A DNA stretch of 64,000 nt from Kitagawia praeruptora (taxonomy: Eukaryota; Streptophyta; Magnoliopsida; Apiales; Apiaceae): contig CM075345.1 of assembly GCA_037693485.1 (NCBI GenBank), positions 85,518,001-85,582,000 on the forward strand, written 5' to 3'. This document shows positions 21,601 to 32,600 of the stretch, one piece after another. Position 1 is the stretch's first letter. Each line of letters begins with the position of its first letter. A program made the translations under genes and the position numbers. The notes under the pieces were generated by a model. It was not told the DNA's origin, did no database searches, and saw only the letters and a program-made list of their open reading frames with translations.

Positions 21601-23359
21601 TTCGCAATATTAAAGGGATCCAATTTCGGTTACGAACTTTTGATTACGGTTCCGAACCACTTTTACGAATTTAATCATAACTCCTAAACCGTAAGTCCGT
21701 TTCATGCGATCTTTATATAAAAACGAAGCTCATAACATAATCTAGCTAATCATGGTAAAAGTCGAAGCTAATCAGTGAGTTATACCTTCTGTCAAATTCG
21801 TGTTCTTAAGGTTAACGAAATTTCGGCATTACGACGGCTATAAATCGAATATATCTAAATTCCAAACCCTCCAATAATCAAGGTATCCATCCCAAACAAC
21901 ATATACATGATATACCACCATGAACTGAGGCCAAGCAATGCCTTTCCGTTCATCTAAACTATTTTTAACATTTATCAAATCTAAATCACAATCATGCTTA
22001 TAATCATGCTAATATCACATCTTATACTAAAACCCATCAAGAGCATGCAAAATCTCAAGGTAAAGTCTAGGGTTTCAAGTTGTTATACCTTCCTTGGAGT
22101 ATGATCTAGCCTCACTATGCTTGGTATGATCCTTAGAGGTGCTTAAGCTTGCTAAATCAACCATGAAAAACAAGAAAAAACAAGATTAGTTCATAGAATC
22201 ACTATTCACCCTCCTCTTTGATGAATTCTTTGAAAATGGAAACAAAGGTGTTTGGCTTTGAAATTTTTAGGAGATCACTTTTATGAATTATGGAACTCAC
22301 CATAAAAATTACAAGGTCAAGTGATGGTTGGAAGCTTGATTTTGGTTTTTGAATTAAGGGTATAGCCGAATGGTGTTCTTGGAGAGAAAAGAGAAGTGGT
22401 TGGCTTGTTCTCTTGCTTGGATGGTGATAGAAATGAATTATTGTGGTGTTAAGATAATATCTTGGATGATAAAGTAGCTTTATTAAAGGTATGATGCAAG
22501 GAATGATGTAATTAGGAGACAAGTGTTGATTATTGGTTGATTTAAGGCTTAACCAAGTAGTTAGCTTGCTAAGTACTAGTTGATCTCTAATGGTTCTAGT
22601 TAGTCTTGTAACTAGAATGGTTACTAGATATTTTCTAGTAGCTTGCACAAGACTCTTGCTCCCTCTGCTTGTTTCTTTGTCCGTTTATTGCTTAATTCGT
22701 TGATCGTTCGAGGGAATAACTCATTCGTTTCTAGTTAGGGTTTTACCGAAAACCTTCTTAATATTTATAATACTATTCCTCATCTTTCTTAATACTTCTC
22801 AAATTTAAATTCCTTAATTCCCTTTTATAAATCCTTAAGTCTTGCAGTGTCCAGGGAAATCTCGGAGAAAATAAAAGTGCTCTTTTTCTGAATCCGACAG
22901 CTTTTACATACACTTATTTTCTTCCTGGATCACTAATACGAACTCAGAAATCCGTTCCGAATACCGGATATAACATTATTATAATAATATTCCAAATTCC
23001 ACCAAAATCACTATTCATCACTTATTTTTATTTAATTCCTATAATCAGGAAAATGAACCTGGTTCACTCTCGGGTGCTTCTTAACCTTTTTACGGAACCG
23101 CTGGACTTATAATAGATATTGATTTGGATGACACAAGAATAATCTTACTTGAAGTAATATACTTATATTCTTAGGAGATAGATCATTCTTATCTATGCCG
23201 TCAACCAAAAGTATTCTTCATGACATATAAATAATTGAATTCAAATCCGTTCCATTCATTTAATAGATCTTCGTTACATCGCAGTCATAACCACTATTCA
23301 TTCCCACATTATTACATAATAAAAAGTTTTAAATTCTACCAAAAATCTGGGTTCTTACA
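18697..23359 (-). repeat. Tekay-like 3' LTR (element sense)
   Basis: 4663 bp, near-identical to 29613-34274. Contains the AATATTCATT foldback array at about 20060-20800. Small open frames inside it, repeated in both LTRs, show no protein family. Confidence 0.92.
20060..20800. repeat. AT-rich foldback array inside the Tekay-like LTR
   Basis: Irregular units of about 60-75 bp built on AATATTCATT and its complement AATGAATATT, spaced by short AT-rich linkers, so neighbouring units can pair. The same array is at about 30975-31715 in the other LTR and, diverged, at about 60740-61260 in the solo LTR. Confidence 0.75.
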
Positions 23360-23373
23360 GTCTCCCCTCCTTA
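23360..23373 (-). promoter_or_regulatory. Tekay-like polypurine tract
   Basis: Minus strand TAAGGAGGGGAGAC abuts the LTR end (TGTAAGAACC on the minus strand). Confidence 0.8.
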
Positions 23374-23392
23374 AAAGGATTCCGTCCCGGAA

Positions 23393-26300
23393 TCAGCTTG
23401 AAAACAAATGGGGGTACTTTTCCATCATTGCACTTTCTAGCTCCCAGGTTGATTCTTCTATGTTGTGATTCTGCCATAAAACTCTGACAAGCTTGATGAC
23501 CTTGTTTCGGAGCACTTGATCTTTTCTGTCCATGATTTCCACAGGTTGCTCTACGTAGGTCAAGTCTGGTTGCATGTCCACGTGCTCATATTCCACTATG
23601 TGCTTGGCATCTGGGTTATATTTCCTTAGCATTGAGACATGGAACACATTGTGCACTTGCTGCAGGTTTGGGGGTAATGCCAGTTCATAAGCTAGCTCCC
23701 CAATACGTCTTAAGATCTCAAATGGCCCAATATATCTAGGGCTCAGCTTCCCTTTCTTTCCAAACCTCATTAAACCCTTCCAAGGAGACACCTTCAAGAA
23801 CACTAGGTCTCCCACCTCATATTCTTTTCCTTTCCGAGCTAAGTCGGCATATTTCTTTTGTCGGTCTTGGGCTGCTACCAGCCGTCCTCTGATTAGATCC
23901 ACTGCATCTTTAGTCCGTTGGACCATCTCAGGCCCGAGCATCTTTCGCTCTCCAACTTCATCCCAATATAAGGGAGATCGGCATTTCCTTCCATAAAGGG
24001 CCTCGTAAGGCGGCATCCCTATGCTTGAATGAAAGCTATTGTTGTAGGAGAACTCAATCAATGGCAAGTGATCATCCCAATTTCCTTTAAAGTCTATAGC
24101 ACAGACTCTCAACATATCTTCTAGTGTCTGGATGGTCCTTTCACTTTGCCCGTCTGTCTGGGGATGGTAAGCTGTACTCATGTTTAGCCTGGTTCCCACA
24201 CAGTCTTGAAAGCTCCTCCAAAACCTGGAGTTAAATCTGGGATCTCTGTCAGATACTATGGCGACTGGGACTCCATGTCGCGCCACTATTTCTTTGAGGT
24301 AGATGTCTACAAGCCTATCAACCGTGTACCTTTCGTTGATCGGTAGGAAGTGAGCTGACTTTGTTAGTCGGTCTATAATCACCCATATGGCATCATGATT
24401 TGCTTTGGTCCTTAGTAAACCTACTACGAAGTCCATAGCTATATGTTCCCATTTCCATTCGGGAATCTCCAAGGGGTGTAGAAGTCCACTAGGCCTCTGG
24501 TGCTCTGCTTTCACTTTCTGGCAAGTCAAGCATCTGCTTACCCATTCTACCACGTCCTTTTTCATGTTGGGCCACCAGTAGTACTCTTTCAAATCTCTAT
24601 ACATCTTGGTGCTACCGGGGTGCACTGAGTATCCTGAGTTGTGTGCCTCATATAGAATTTCTTCCTTGAGTTCCTGATCGTTTGGGACCCATATTCTCCA
24701 CATATATCTCATGATTCCTCCTTTATCTTTTTCACACTTTATTTCTTCCCCAGTCATTAACTCCTCTGTCGAGTTCTTTTCTGCTTCCATCATTTGTTCT
24801 TGGCGTAACCTAATCTTTTCCAACAGTAGAGGCTGGATTCGAATTTCCATCAACTTTTCTTGACCTTCTTCAGGTATCTTAATCTCAATTTCCAGCCTCT
24901 CAAAGTCTTTTATCAATTCTTCCTCTGTAGTTATCATTTTGAGCTTCTCCTTCCTACTAAGGGCATCAGCCACCACATTGGCTTTGCCCGGGTGATAACG
25001 GATCTCACAGTCGTAATCCTTGATTAGCTCTAGCCATCTTCTCTGGCGCATGTTAAGCTCTTTCTGCGTAAAAATGTACTTGAGGCTCTTATGGTCAGTG
25101 TAAATCTCACACTTCTCTCCATACAAGTAGTGCCTCCAAATTTTTAAGGCAAAAACAATTGCTGCTAATTCCAGATCATGGGTGGGGTATCGGATCTCGT
25201 AATCCTTCAATTGTCTTGACGCATATGCTATTACCTTGCCGTGCTGCATAAGCACGCATCCCAATCCTTTATGCGAAGCATCACTGTAAATCACGAAATC
25301 TCCTTTTCCATCAGGCAACGCCAATACTGGGGCCGTTACCAACCTCTTCTTCAGCTCTTGAAAACTCTTCTCGCATTTTTCAGTCCATTCAAATTTCTCA
25401 GTTTTCCGGGTAAGTCGAGTTAACGGGGCTGCAATCTTTGCAAAATCTTGAACAAATCGTCTATAATATCCTGCTAACCCTATGAAACTCCTTACCTCTG
25501 TTGGAGTGGTTGGTCGCTCCCAATTTGAAACTGCCTCTATCTTGGAGGGGTCAACTAGCACTCCTTCTTTGTTGATTACGTGCCCTAAAAATTGTACTTC
25601 ATTTTTCCAGAACTCATACTTTGAGAATTTGGCATATAATTGCTCTTTCCGGAGCGTCTCTAAGGTTATCCTCAAATGTTCAGCGTGTTCTTCCTCTGTC
25701 TTTGAGTAGATCAAAATATCATCAATAAAGACTATAACAAACTGGTCCAAATATTCCTTGAACACTCTATTCATCAAATCCATGAAAGCTGCTGGGGCGT
25801 TGGTCAATCCGAATGACATCACCAAGAACTCATAATGTCCATACCTAGTACGGAATGCAGTCTTTGGAATATCCTCAGGTTTAATCTTCAGCTGGTGATA
25901 TCCGGTTCTCAAGTCAATCTTGGAGAAATACACAGCTCCTCTTAGCTGGTCAAACAAATCATCAATTCTGGGCAACGGGTACTTATTCTTTATTGTTAGC
26001 TTGTTCAACTCTCGATAGTCGATGCACAACCTCATACTCCCGTCCTTTTTCTTGACGAACAATACTGGTGCGCCCCAAGGCGACACACTGGGTCTTATCA
26101 TACCCTTATCCAACAATTCCTGTAATTGCTTTGCTAGCTCTTTCATTTCTACTGGTGCTAATCGGTATGGGGCCTTTGAAACTGGCGCCGTCCCCGGGGC
26201 TAACTCAATAGCAAACTCAATCACTCTATCTGGTGGTAATCCAGGAAGATCTTCAGGAAACACATCTTCAAATTCGTTAACCACCGGAATGTCTTGTTTC

Positions 26301-28153
26301 TTGGGCGCCTCTTTCTGGGTGTCGATAACGTAAGCTAAATAAGCTTCGTTTCCTTTTCGTAGAAGTCTCTTGGTCTGTGCCATGGTTAGAATGGTTTGGG
26401 TCTGTCGTAACCCTTTAAACACTATTTCCTTATTCCCTGGGGTTTTCAGCTTAACCTTTTTCCCTTTACAATCTATTTGCGCATTATTACGAGACAACCA
26501 GTCCATTCCCAAAATAACATCGAATTCCCCTAGCTTAAAAGGGATTAAATCAACACAGAAGGATCGTCCTCCTATTTCTATTTTGCAATCGGAGTGAATC
26601 TGATTAACTGGAACGACTTCCTGATTAGCTATCTCTACTTGCAAAGACTCCCTTAGTGGTTGAGTTTTAAGTTTCAATTTATGTGCAAAATCTCTAGATA
26701 TAAAAGACTTAGTTGCCCCAGAATCAAATAAAACATTTGCACTGACTGAATTGAGGGAAAATGTACCTGCTATCACATCCGTGTTCCTCACGGCATCTTG
26801 TACTGTCATGTTAAAAGTTCTAGCAGTTGGTGGCCTGTTGGAGGCAGCTTTGCTTGCCCCTGATGCCGCTGGTTTGTTCATCGGGCAATCCCTCCTCATG
26901 TGACCTGGACGACCACACTGAAAACAAGTAGTGCCTTTGCTGGCAGTAGGAGCAATCGCGGTACACTGGTGGGCATAGTGGCCTGCTCGCCCACACTTAT
27001 AACAGACCGTCTGTTTCTGAGTACACACCCCGGAATGTCTCTTCCCACAAGTGGCACATACTGGTAGTGGAGGTCTGGAATGATGGGAACGGGACACTCC
27101 AGCTTGTTGGCCGCCCTGGCTCACAGTTGCACTCCCAGATGGTTTAAACCCAACATTCCTCCCCGATAGGGAAACTGCTCCTCGGTTGAACCTATTCGGG
27201 GGCCTTCCCCCTGCGGAACCTCCGCCCATGCTGGCATGCTTTCTTTTTAATCCCCCCTTCCCTCTCTCTCTTTGTATCTGATCGCTCCCTGCTTCCACAA
27301 TGGTTGCCTTTTGCACCAAGGTGGCATAATCAGTAATCTCTAAAACGGCCACTCTGTTCTGAATCCACTGCTTCAGCCCTTGCTGAAACCTGTTAGCTTT
27401 CTTTTCTTCAGTGTCCACAAACTCTGGTACAAATCGCGATAACTCAGTAAACTTGGCTTCATAATCAGCCACTGTCATATTGTTCTGCTTCAGTTCCAAA
27501 AACTTAAGTTCCATCTGGGTTTTCATAAACTTTGGGAAATACTTCTCTAGAAACAATTGTTTAAACCTATCCCAAGTTACAATAGCATCGGTCTCCATAT
27601 TCTTCTTAGCTTCCCACCAATAGTTGGCCTCTCCTTTTAGCAAGTAGGTAGCAAAGACAGTCTTTTGGGCTTCCCCAATACTCAGAATCTCGAAAGATTT
27701 CTCCATTTCCTTGACCCAGGCCCTTGCCTCTACGGGGTCAGCCGATCCGTGAAACTCTGGGGGTTTGAGGGACTTGAAGGCCCTAAAGGAATTGGCCACA
27801 GTGGTGTTGTTTCCTTGGGGTGGTTGGGGGTGTTGGTTCAAATTCTGCCTGAGCAGATCCATAAATTGTCCCATGGGGTTTCCGCCCTGGTTCTCCCCCT
27901 GATGTTCGACTTCAGTTTCCCCTTCTTCTATTTCCTCTTCAAACTCTGCAGTATAGAAAGTTTCATCCCCCATCCCATAATGGGAATCCTCCTGCTCATT
28001 ATAGTCCTGATCCTGTTCTTCATTATACTCAAAATTTTCTTCATGTTGATTGTGACTTTCTTGGTCAGTAGATTCGTGAGGGTTAGCCCTAGTACCCATT
28101 CTTCTCGGAGGCATTTTACTGAAATTTGGACAATATACATTAGGTTTATTCAC
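23393..28153 (-). CDS. gag-pol: Tekay-like gag-pol polyprotein (1586 aa), intact
   Basis: Single open frame; the likely start is MPPRR at 28114, 13 codons into the open frame. Numbering from there: acidic N-terminus; gag domain about 100-220 (FRAFKSLKPPEFHG, ANYWWEAKK); a CATCGKRHSGVC cluster, then two CCHC knuckles CYKCGRAGHYAHQC (about 371-384) and CFQCGRPGHMRRDC (about 396-409). Protease LFDSGATKSFIS; RT with FIDDILIYSK near 796; RNase H with SDASHKGLGCVL and YTDHKSLKYI; integrase with CLTCQKVKAEHQRPSG, MDFVVGLL, VSDRDPRF and HPQTDGQSERTIQ; C-terminal chromodomain-like tail (DRKDQVLRNKVIKLVRVLW, then STWELE and YPHLF). The chromodomain places it among chromoviruses, Tekay/Del clade, and probably guides integration to certain chromatin. 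No stops or frameshifts seen. Confidence 0.93.
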   Translation of the reverse strand: MNKPNVYCPNFSKMPPRRMGTRANPHESTDQESHNQHEENFEYNEEQDQDYNEQEDSHYGMGDETFYTAEFEEEIEEGETEVEHQGENQGGNPMGQFMDLLRQNLNQHPQPPQGNNTTVANSFRAFKSLKPPEFHGSADPVEARAWVKEMEKSFEILSIGEAQKTVFATYLLKGEANYWWEAKKNMETDAIVTWDRFKQLFLEKYFPKFMKTQMELKFLELKQNNMTVADYEAKFTELSRFVPEFVDTEEKKANRFQQGLKQWIQNRVAVLEITDYATLVQKATIVEAGSDQIQRERGKGGLKRKHASMGGGSAGGRPPNRFNRGAVSLSGRNVGFKPSGSATVSQGGQQAGVSRSHHSRPPLPVCATCGKRHSGVCTQKQTVCYKCGRAGHYAHQCTAIAPTASKGTTCFQCGRPGHMRRDCPMNKPAASGASKAASNRPPTARTFNMTVQDAVRNTDVIAGTFSLNSVSANVLFDSGATKSFISRDFAHKLKLKTQPLRESLQVEIANQEVVPVNQIHSDCKIEIGGRSFCVDLIPFKLGEFDVILGMDWLSRNNAQIDCKGKKVKLKTPGNKEIVFKGLRQTQTILTMAQTKRLLRKGNEAYLAYVIDTQKEAPKKQDIPVVNEFEDVFPEDLPGLPPDRVIEFAIELAPGTAPVSKAPYRLAPVEMKELAKQLQELLDKGMIRPSVSPWGAPVLFVKKKDGSMRLCIDYRELNKLTIKNKYPLPRIDDLFDQLRGAVYFSKIDLRTGYHQLKIKPEDIPKTAFRTRYGHYEFLVMSFGLTNAPAAFMDLMNRVFKEYLDQFVIVFIDDILIYSKTEEEHAEHLRITLETLRKEQLYAKFSKYEFWKNEVQFLGHVINKEGVLVDPSKIEAVSNWERPTTPTEVRSFIGLAGYYRRFVQDFAKIAAPLTRLTRKTEKFEWTEKCEKSFQELKKRLVTAPVLALPDGKGDFVIYSDASHKGLGCVLMQHGKVIAYASRQLKDYEIRYPTHDLELAAIVFALKIWRHYLYGEKCEIYTDHKSLKYIFTQKELNMRQRRWLELIKDYDCEIRYHPGKANVVADALSRKEKLKMITTEEELIKDFERLEIEIKIPEEGQEKLMEIRIQPLLLEKIRLRQEQMMEAEKNSTEELMTGEEIKCEKDKGGIMRYMWRIWVPNDQELKEEILYEAHNSGYSVHPGSTKMYRDLKEYYWWPNMKKDVVEWVSRCLTCQKVKAEHQRPSGLLHPLEIPEWKWEHIAMDFVVGLLRTKANHDAIWVIIDRLTKSAHFLPINERYTVDRLVDIYLKEIVARHGVPVAIVSDRDPRFNSRFWRSFQDCVGTRLNMSTAYHPQTDGQSERTIQTLEDMLRVCAIDFKGNWDDHLPLIEFSYNNSFHSSIGMPPYEALYGRKCRSPLYWDEVGERKMLGPEMVQRTKDAVDLIRGRLVAAQDRQKKYADLARKGKEYEVGDLVFLKVSPWKGLMRFGKKGKLSPRYIGPFEILRRIGELAYELALPPNLQQVHNVFHVSMLRKYNPDAKHIVEYEHVDMQPDLTYVEQPVEIMDRKDQVLRNKVIKLVRVLWQNHNIEESTWELESAMMEKYPHLFSS

Positions 28154-28536
28154 CTATTTTAGAGGGTTTTCCTCACAATATCGATGCATAAATGGATTTA
28201 GGATCCCACAGTTCTATATATCATGGTAGTTTTAGTCGAAAGCAGTACGGACAGATATAATATAATAAACTAGTGATCGCGTCATAAGAAAACAGAAATG
28301 ACTGAAAAGGAAAAGAAATATATACCAAGTACCAAACGGTACAACATCCGACATACAACAACAGTTTTAAAAGAAATACAACCATCCGAATAATAACTAG
28401 TCAAAAGTGAAATAAACTGTCTATCTGTCTAGTCTGCAACAGGGAACTACAAGCTGAAACTATCCCTACCAAAAATCGGCACTACTATGACCGTACAAGA
28501 CTAGACAACTAGACCAATACATCACTATCCCTGCAG
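28154..28536 (-). other. Spacer between upstream ORF and gag
   Basis: 383 bp with no coding sequence recognised. It would be the leader before gag on the minus strand. Confidence 0.6.
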
Positions 28537-29379
28537 TCAGCCACGACGGCGGGCCAAATCTAGAACCCTCCTCATAGCAAGGCGGAAAATCTCCTCTGCA
28601 TCAGCCCTGGATACCATACCATGCCCATCACTGGGTAACCGTCGCACCCTCACACGGGCCCTCAGCTCTATGCCGGTCACCTGCCTATACATATCTCCAG
28701 CTCTGGCACGCCTACCTCCCAGGTGCCTCAACCGGGCCTCTCTCTCTGCGGCTAGCTCTCTGCGGGACTCTGCCAGCCTGGCCTCAGCCACGGCTACCTC
28801 AGAAGTAAGTCTGCCCACAACATAGTGGTGAAAACATGCTGGGACGTCCCCTGTCGGACCATGGGGTGGAGGGGCTGGATCTGCCGGAAGGGCAGCCTCT
28901 GCCTGCTGTGGCTCTGGGGTCAATGCCTCAAACTCATCTGACACTGGGCTCACAGGTAGTGGTGGCGGGGTAGGGGCTCTCTCATCAGAGAGGGGTGGCA
29001 CATGAAGTCCGGAACTCCCTACAACATCAGCCACGGGCTCATCAACATCTCCCTCGGCACCCTCATCTACATCCTGGCCTAAAACAGCAGCCATCACCTG
29101 CTCTGTGGTCATGTCAGTATCCTCCTCCATCACCCTAACATCATGAACAAGCTGGGCCTCCTCAGGGTCCTCCACCTCAACATCCTCAGCAACTAACTCA
29201 GCATCCCCTACGGCCTGGACCTCCTCCGCTGACTCAACAACATCAGTATCAGCATCAACCTGGACCTCCTCAGGGTCCTCCTCCTCTGACTCCATGACAT
29301 CAGTATCAGCATCCACCTGGACCTCAGGGTCCTCCTCCTCCGACTCAACAACATCAGTATCAGCATCTGAATCTACCAT
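28537..29379 (-). CDS. Extra ORF upstream of gag (280 aa), unknown function
   Basis: Lies on the sense strand of the element, between PBS and gag. The N-terminal third has tandem acidic repeats of about 19-20 residues starting DADTDV..ESEEEDPE (three copies), a proline-rich centre (APTPPPLPVSPVSDEF), then an Ala/Arg/Glu-rich segment VAVAEARLAESRRELAAERE with heptad character, likely coiled coil, and a basic C-terminus. No known domain recognised. The frame is open further upstream to a TAG near 29457, so the true N-terminus could lie there if spliced or non-AUG started. Intact, with GC-rich coding composition unlike the flanks. Standard gypsy elements lack this ORF. Confidence 0.65.
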   Translation of the reverse strand: MVDSDADTDVVESEEEDPEVQVDADTDVMESEEEDPEEVQVDADTDVVESAEEVQAVGDAELVAEDVEVEDPEEAQLVHDVRVMEEDTDMTTEQVMAAVLGQDVDEGAEGDVDEPVADVVGSSGLHVPPLSDERAPTPPPLPVSPVSDEFEALTPEPQQAEAALPADPAPPPHGPTGDVPACFHHYVVGRLTSEVAVAEARLAESRRELAAEREARLRHLGGRRARAGDMYRQVTGIELRARVRVRRLPSDGHGMVSRADAEEIFRLAMRRVLDLARRRG

Positions 29380-29596
29380 CGCCGAGCCCTCGGCGGCCTG
29401 GATCTCATCATCGTGCTGTCTCTCATACTCCTCCGGATCCGAGATGTCGCTCGCCTACACAATGACGAATTATATTACTATCATGATACTTAAAAGTTCC
29501 CATAAGGGTTTTAAGTGAACTTGGCAAGAGTTCTTATTATCTTAGTGAATTTATTATTGTATAGCGTCGCATCATCTCTTGGGATTTATAACTCTC

Positions 29597-29608
29597 TCTC
29601 TGATACCA
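29597..29608 (-). promoter_or_regulatory. Tekay-like primer binding site
   Basis: Minus strand TGGTATCAGAGA, four bases from the LTR end; complementary to the 3' end of initiator-Met tRNA. Confidence 0.8.
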
Positions 29609-29612
29609 TTTC

Positions 29613-32600
29613 TGTAACACCCCAGATCCGGGGTCCGGGATCGGGTCGTTACGGTCTTATTTTCCATGATTAATACTTTACTTGAGTCCACAATAAATAA
29701 ATCACCTGCTGTGACCCCACAATAATAACCACTCACACACACACAGTTATAGTCCCAAAGATGAAATTGAAATAAGTCTTACATTACTGGTTTACGAATA
29801 AAAGTTATTACAAGCCAAAAGGATAACATCATAAGTTTAAAAGTTTTGCCGTTGATTAATCATTATTGATACATATATTTAGACTGGTAATCAAAGGCTG
29901 CTGATCTATGCTACCTCAGCAATGGCAGCGATGATATCAACGGGGAGCCCTGCGGGGCGGGTAACCTGCTTGCGCCGAGTGCGCCTGACGCGGGCCATGT
30001 GACCTAGCTGTTGTTGTGACATAATAAATAAGCAAGGGTGAGCAACAGCCCACCAACAATATATAACTGTGCAGTAATATATAAGACAGTTCAAGGATAT
30101 GTTTTGAAATCATATGCCATGCATTAGAGAAAATATTGCCAGTTTAATATAAAGGTTGAAGTTACAAGGTAACTCAATAGATGTATATTTTGTGGAAGCA
30201 TATGCTATGCCAAAATAAGCAAGATAGCATCATTTTCATAAAAATAGGAACTTGCAGAATGATGTTGCAATTCCAGTTTGAAATACTTTTCAACTCTGCC
30301 AACTATGATGATGTTGCAGAAAATTTCCAACATTGAGTGATGAACTAATACGGGAGCATTGCCGCGCCAGATGCCCTGACATTTACGGGGATCAGTCGTA
30401 TGTCATGCATCTCATCAGTCGTTCTCTACATGTAGAAGGTAGCTCCGACGGATTTACTTGTTTACCGCCCTCTGGAACTCCTAAGCCAACGGTTGGGCTA
30501 TTGCTGGACCGGCGCCACTCGGCCACTTACGCGTCTCCTAGTTCATTCCATATCCATAACTTTGAAACGTAAAGTTTGTCCCCCTTTCCCCAAGTATAAT
30601 ACTTGTTGATAAGACTCCACCAGGTAGTCATATCTAAATGGAAAGGAAAATTTACCAATATTTCCCAAGCTGCTGCTTGTTAATGGATAATGACTTGTTC
30701 CAACATTCTTACCCCTCGAATAATGAGTGGGTACACGTAATACCATGAATAATAGCAACCAAGTTGCGAGTGAAAGAATAATTTATGACCGGGCAGTCAC
30801 AAGATAAATAACATTCTTCAAGTCAGGTTCCCTTATATTTGAATCGAAGGAAGAATGGAATTACTGAGAACCTTCCTTGATAATATAATAATAATAATAG
30901 GACTCTAAAATAATTTATACATAATATTCGAGGGTTGATGATACTATGTGAATGAAACCAAGTATCTTAGAAACGAGTTAGAAGAATTAAATAAATATTC
31001 CAAGAATATTTCTTGAGTCACGGGTATTGGAAAGGTGTTGCTCGGAATAATCTTTGAATAACTGTTCAGAATAATATTCATTGGACGAATAATGAATATT
31101 CCCATTAATAATAATAGTATTTTATTGATGAAATCATCGTCAAATGGATATTTGAAATAATATTCATTGAATAAATAATGAATATTCAACTTAAGAATGA
31201 TACTTATTGATGAAGTAATTATCGATTGAATATTTGAGACCATATTCATTGAATAAATAATGAATATTCGACTTAATAATAATTATCGAAGAAATGAATA
31301 TCGAATGAATATTTAAAATCATGTTCAATAATAGAATTGACTTTAACTGAATGTCGAAGATAATATTTATCGAATAACTGAAGTTCGAATCAATGCTCAA
31401 CCAATATTTATAAAATAAATAGAGATCGAATGAATATTCGAAATAATATTCATTTAAATAAATAAGACTCGAATGAATATTAAAATAATATTCATTAAAT
31501 AAATAAACTCGAATGAATATTCAAAATAATATTTATCGAGTAAATAAGAATGAATATTCTCTAATTAAATAACTTAACTGAGAGTTCGAAATAATATTCG
31601 AATATTTAATCGACTCTAGATGAATATTAAATATATAATATTACTCGAATAAATAAACATCTGATGGATAATCCGAATAATATTTATCAAATAATCTCAA
31701 GGGAATATTCCAACAATATTCGCCAGATAATAAAGGGAAAATATTTACTTAGTTATTTTCCTCTGAAAATAATATCAATATATCAAGGAATAACGACTCC
31801 CGGTCTATAGTCAAAGAATGAGATTCAGATGCCCTTCGCTTAAGGGTCTTAGTAATTTCCGGCTTATAATTGATATAATAACTATCTAACTTATAAGCCA
31901 ACAATAATTCAGGGAACAAGCATTTTCAAAATAATTCGAGAACAGGCATGCATGCTATGGCATATGTATACTGAAAACACATACATATATATATATTCAC
32001 AACAACAGCCTTTAAAAAGAAAGGTTCGAAAACTTGCCTGGAAATCGAGTACGAGTCGGGGTAGTAGTAGCGTGTCCCGGGTCGGCCTGATGATCTATAA
32101 TTAGCCAAGGCATTCGAGATTAATCACTTAACACCTTTCAAAAGGTTACGTATAAACTTCACTTAAATCGAAACACGTTTTCAAGTCGTTTCGTTATACC
32201 CCTCTAATTCACTCTTACTATTGCTTTTATTACCCGATACTTGTTCGTTACTAAAGCATGACATTACACTTACATATGGTAAGTATTTAAATCGTATAAG
32301 TTTTAAAGTCGAAAGATTAGACCTCGATATTTATCGATCGTTTTCGAAGTGGTTTACCGAAGTTATAACCAAGTATACCTCTTAGGGGTACTTTTCGTAC
32401 TTAACCATGATTCGAACATTTTTATAAAATCGGAAAACGATCCGTTTGACATGCGGTCTTCTCCCACACCTTCCTTTTTATCTCTATTATTTAATTATCA
32501 AGATTCGCCACTGATTTCGCAATATTAAAGGGATCCAATTTCGGTTACGAACTTTTGATTACGGTTCCGAACCACTTTTACGAATTTAATCATAACTCCT

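Noticed and set aside
22202..22648. 148-codon minus-strand open frame, repeated at 33117-33563
   Set aside because: It is duplicated only because it lies in both Tekay-like LTRs; composition is low-complexity, no family is recognised, and the diverged solo LTR does not keep it open.
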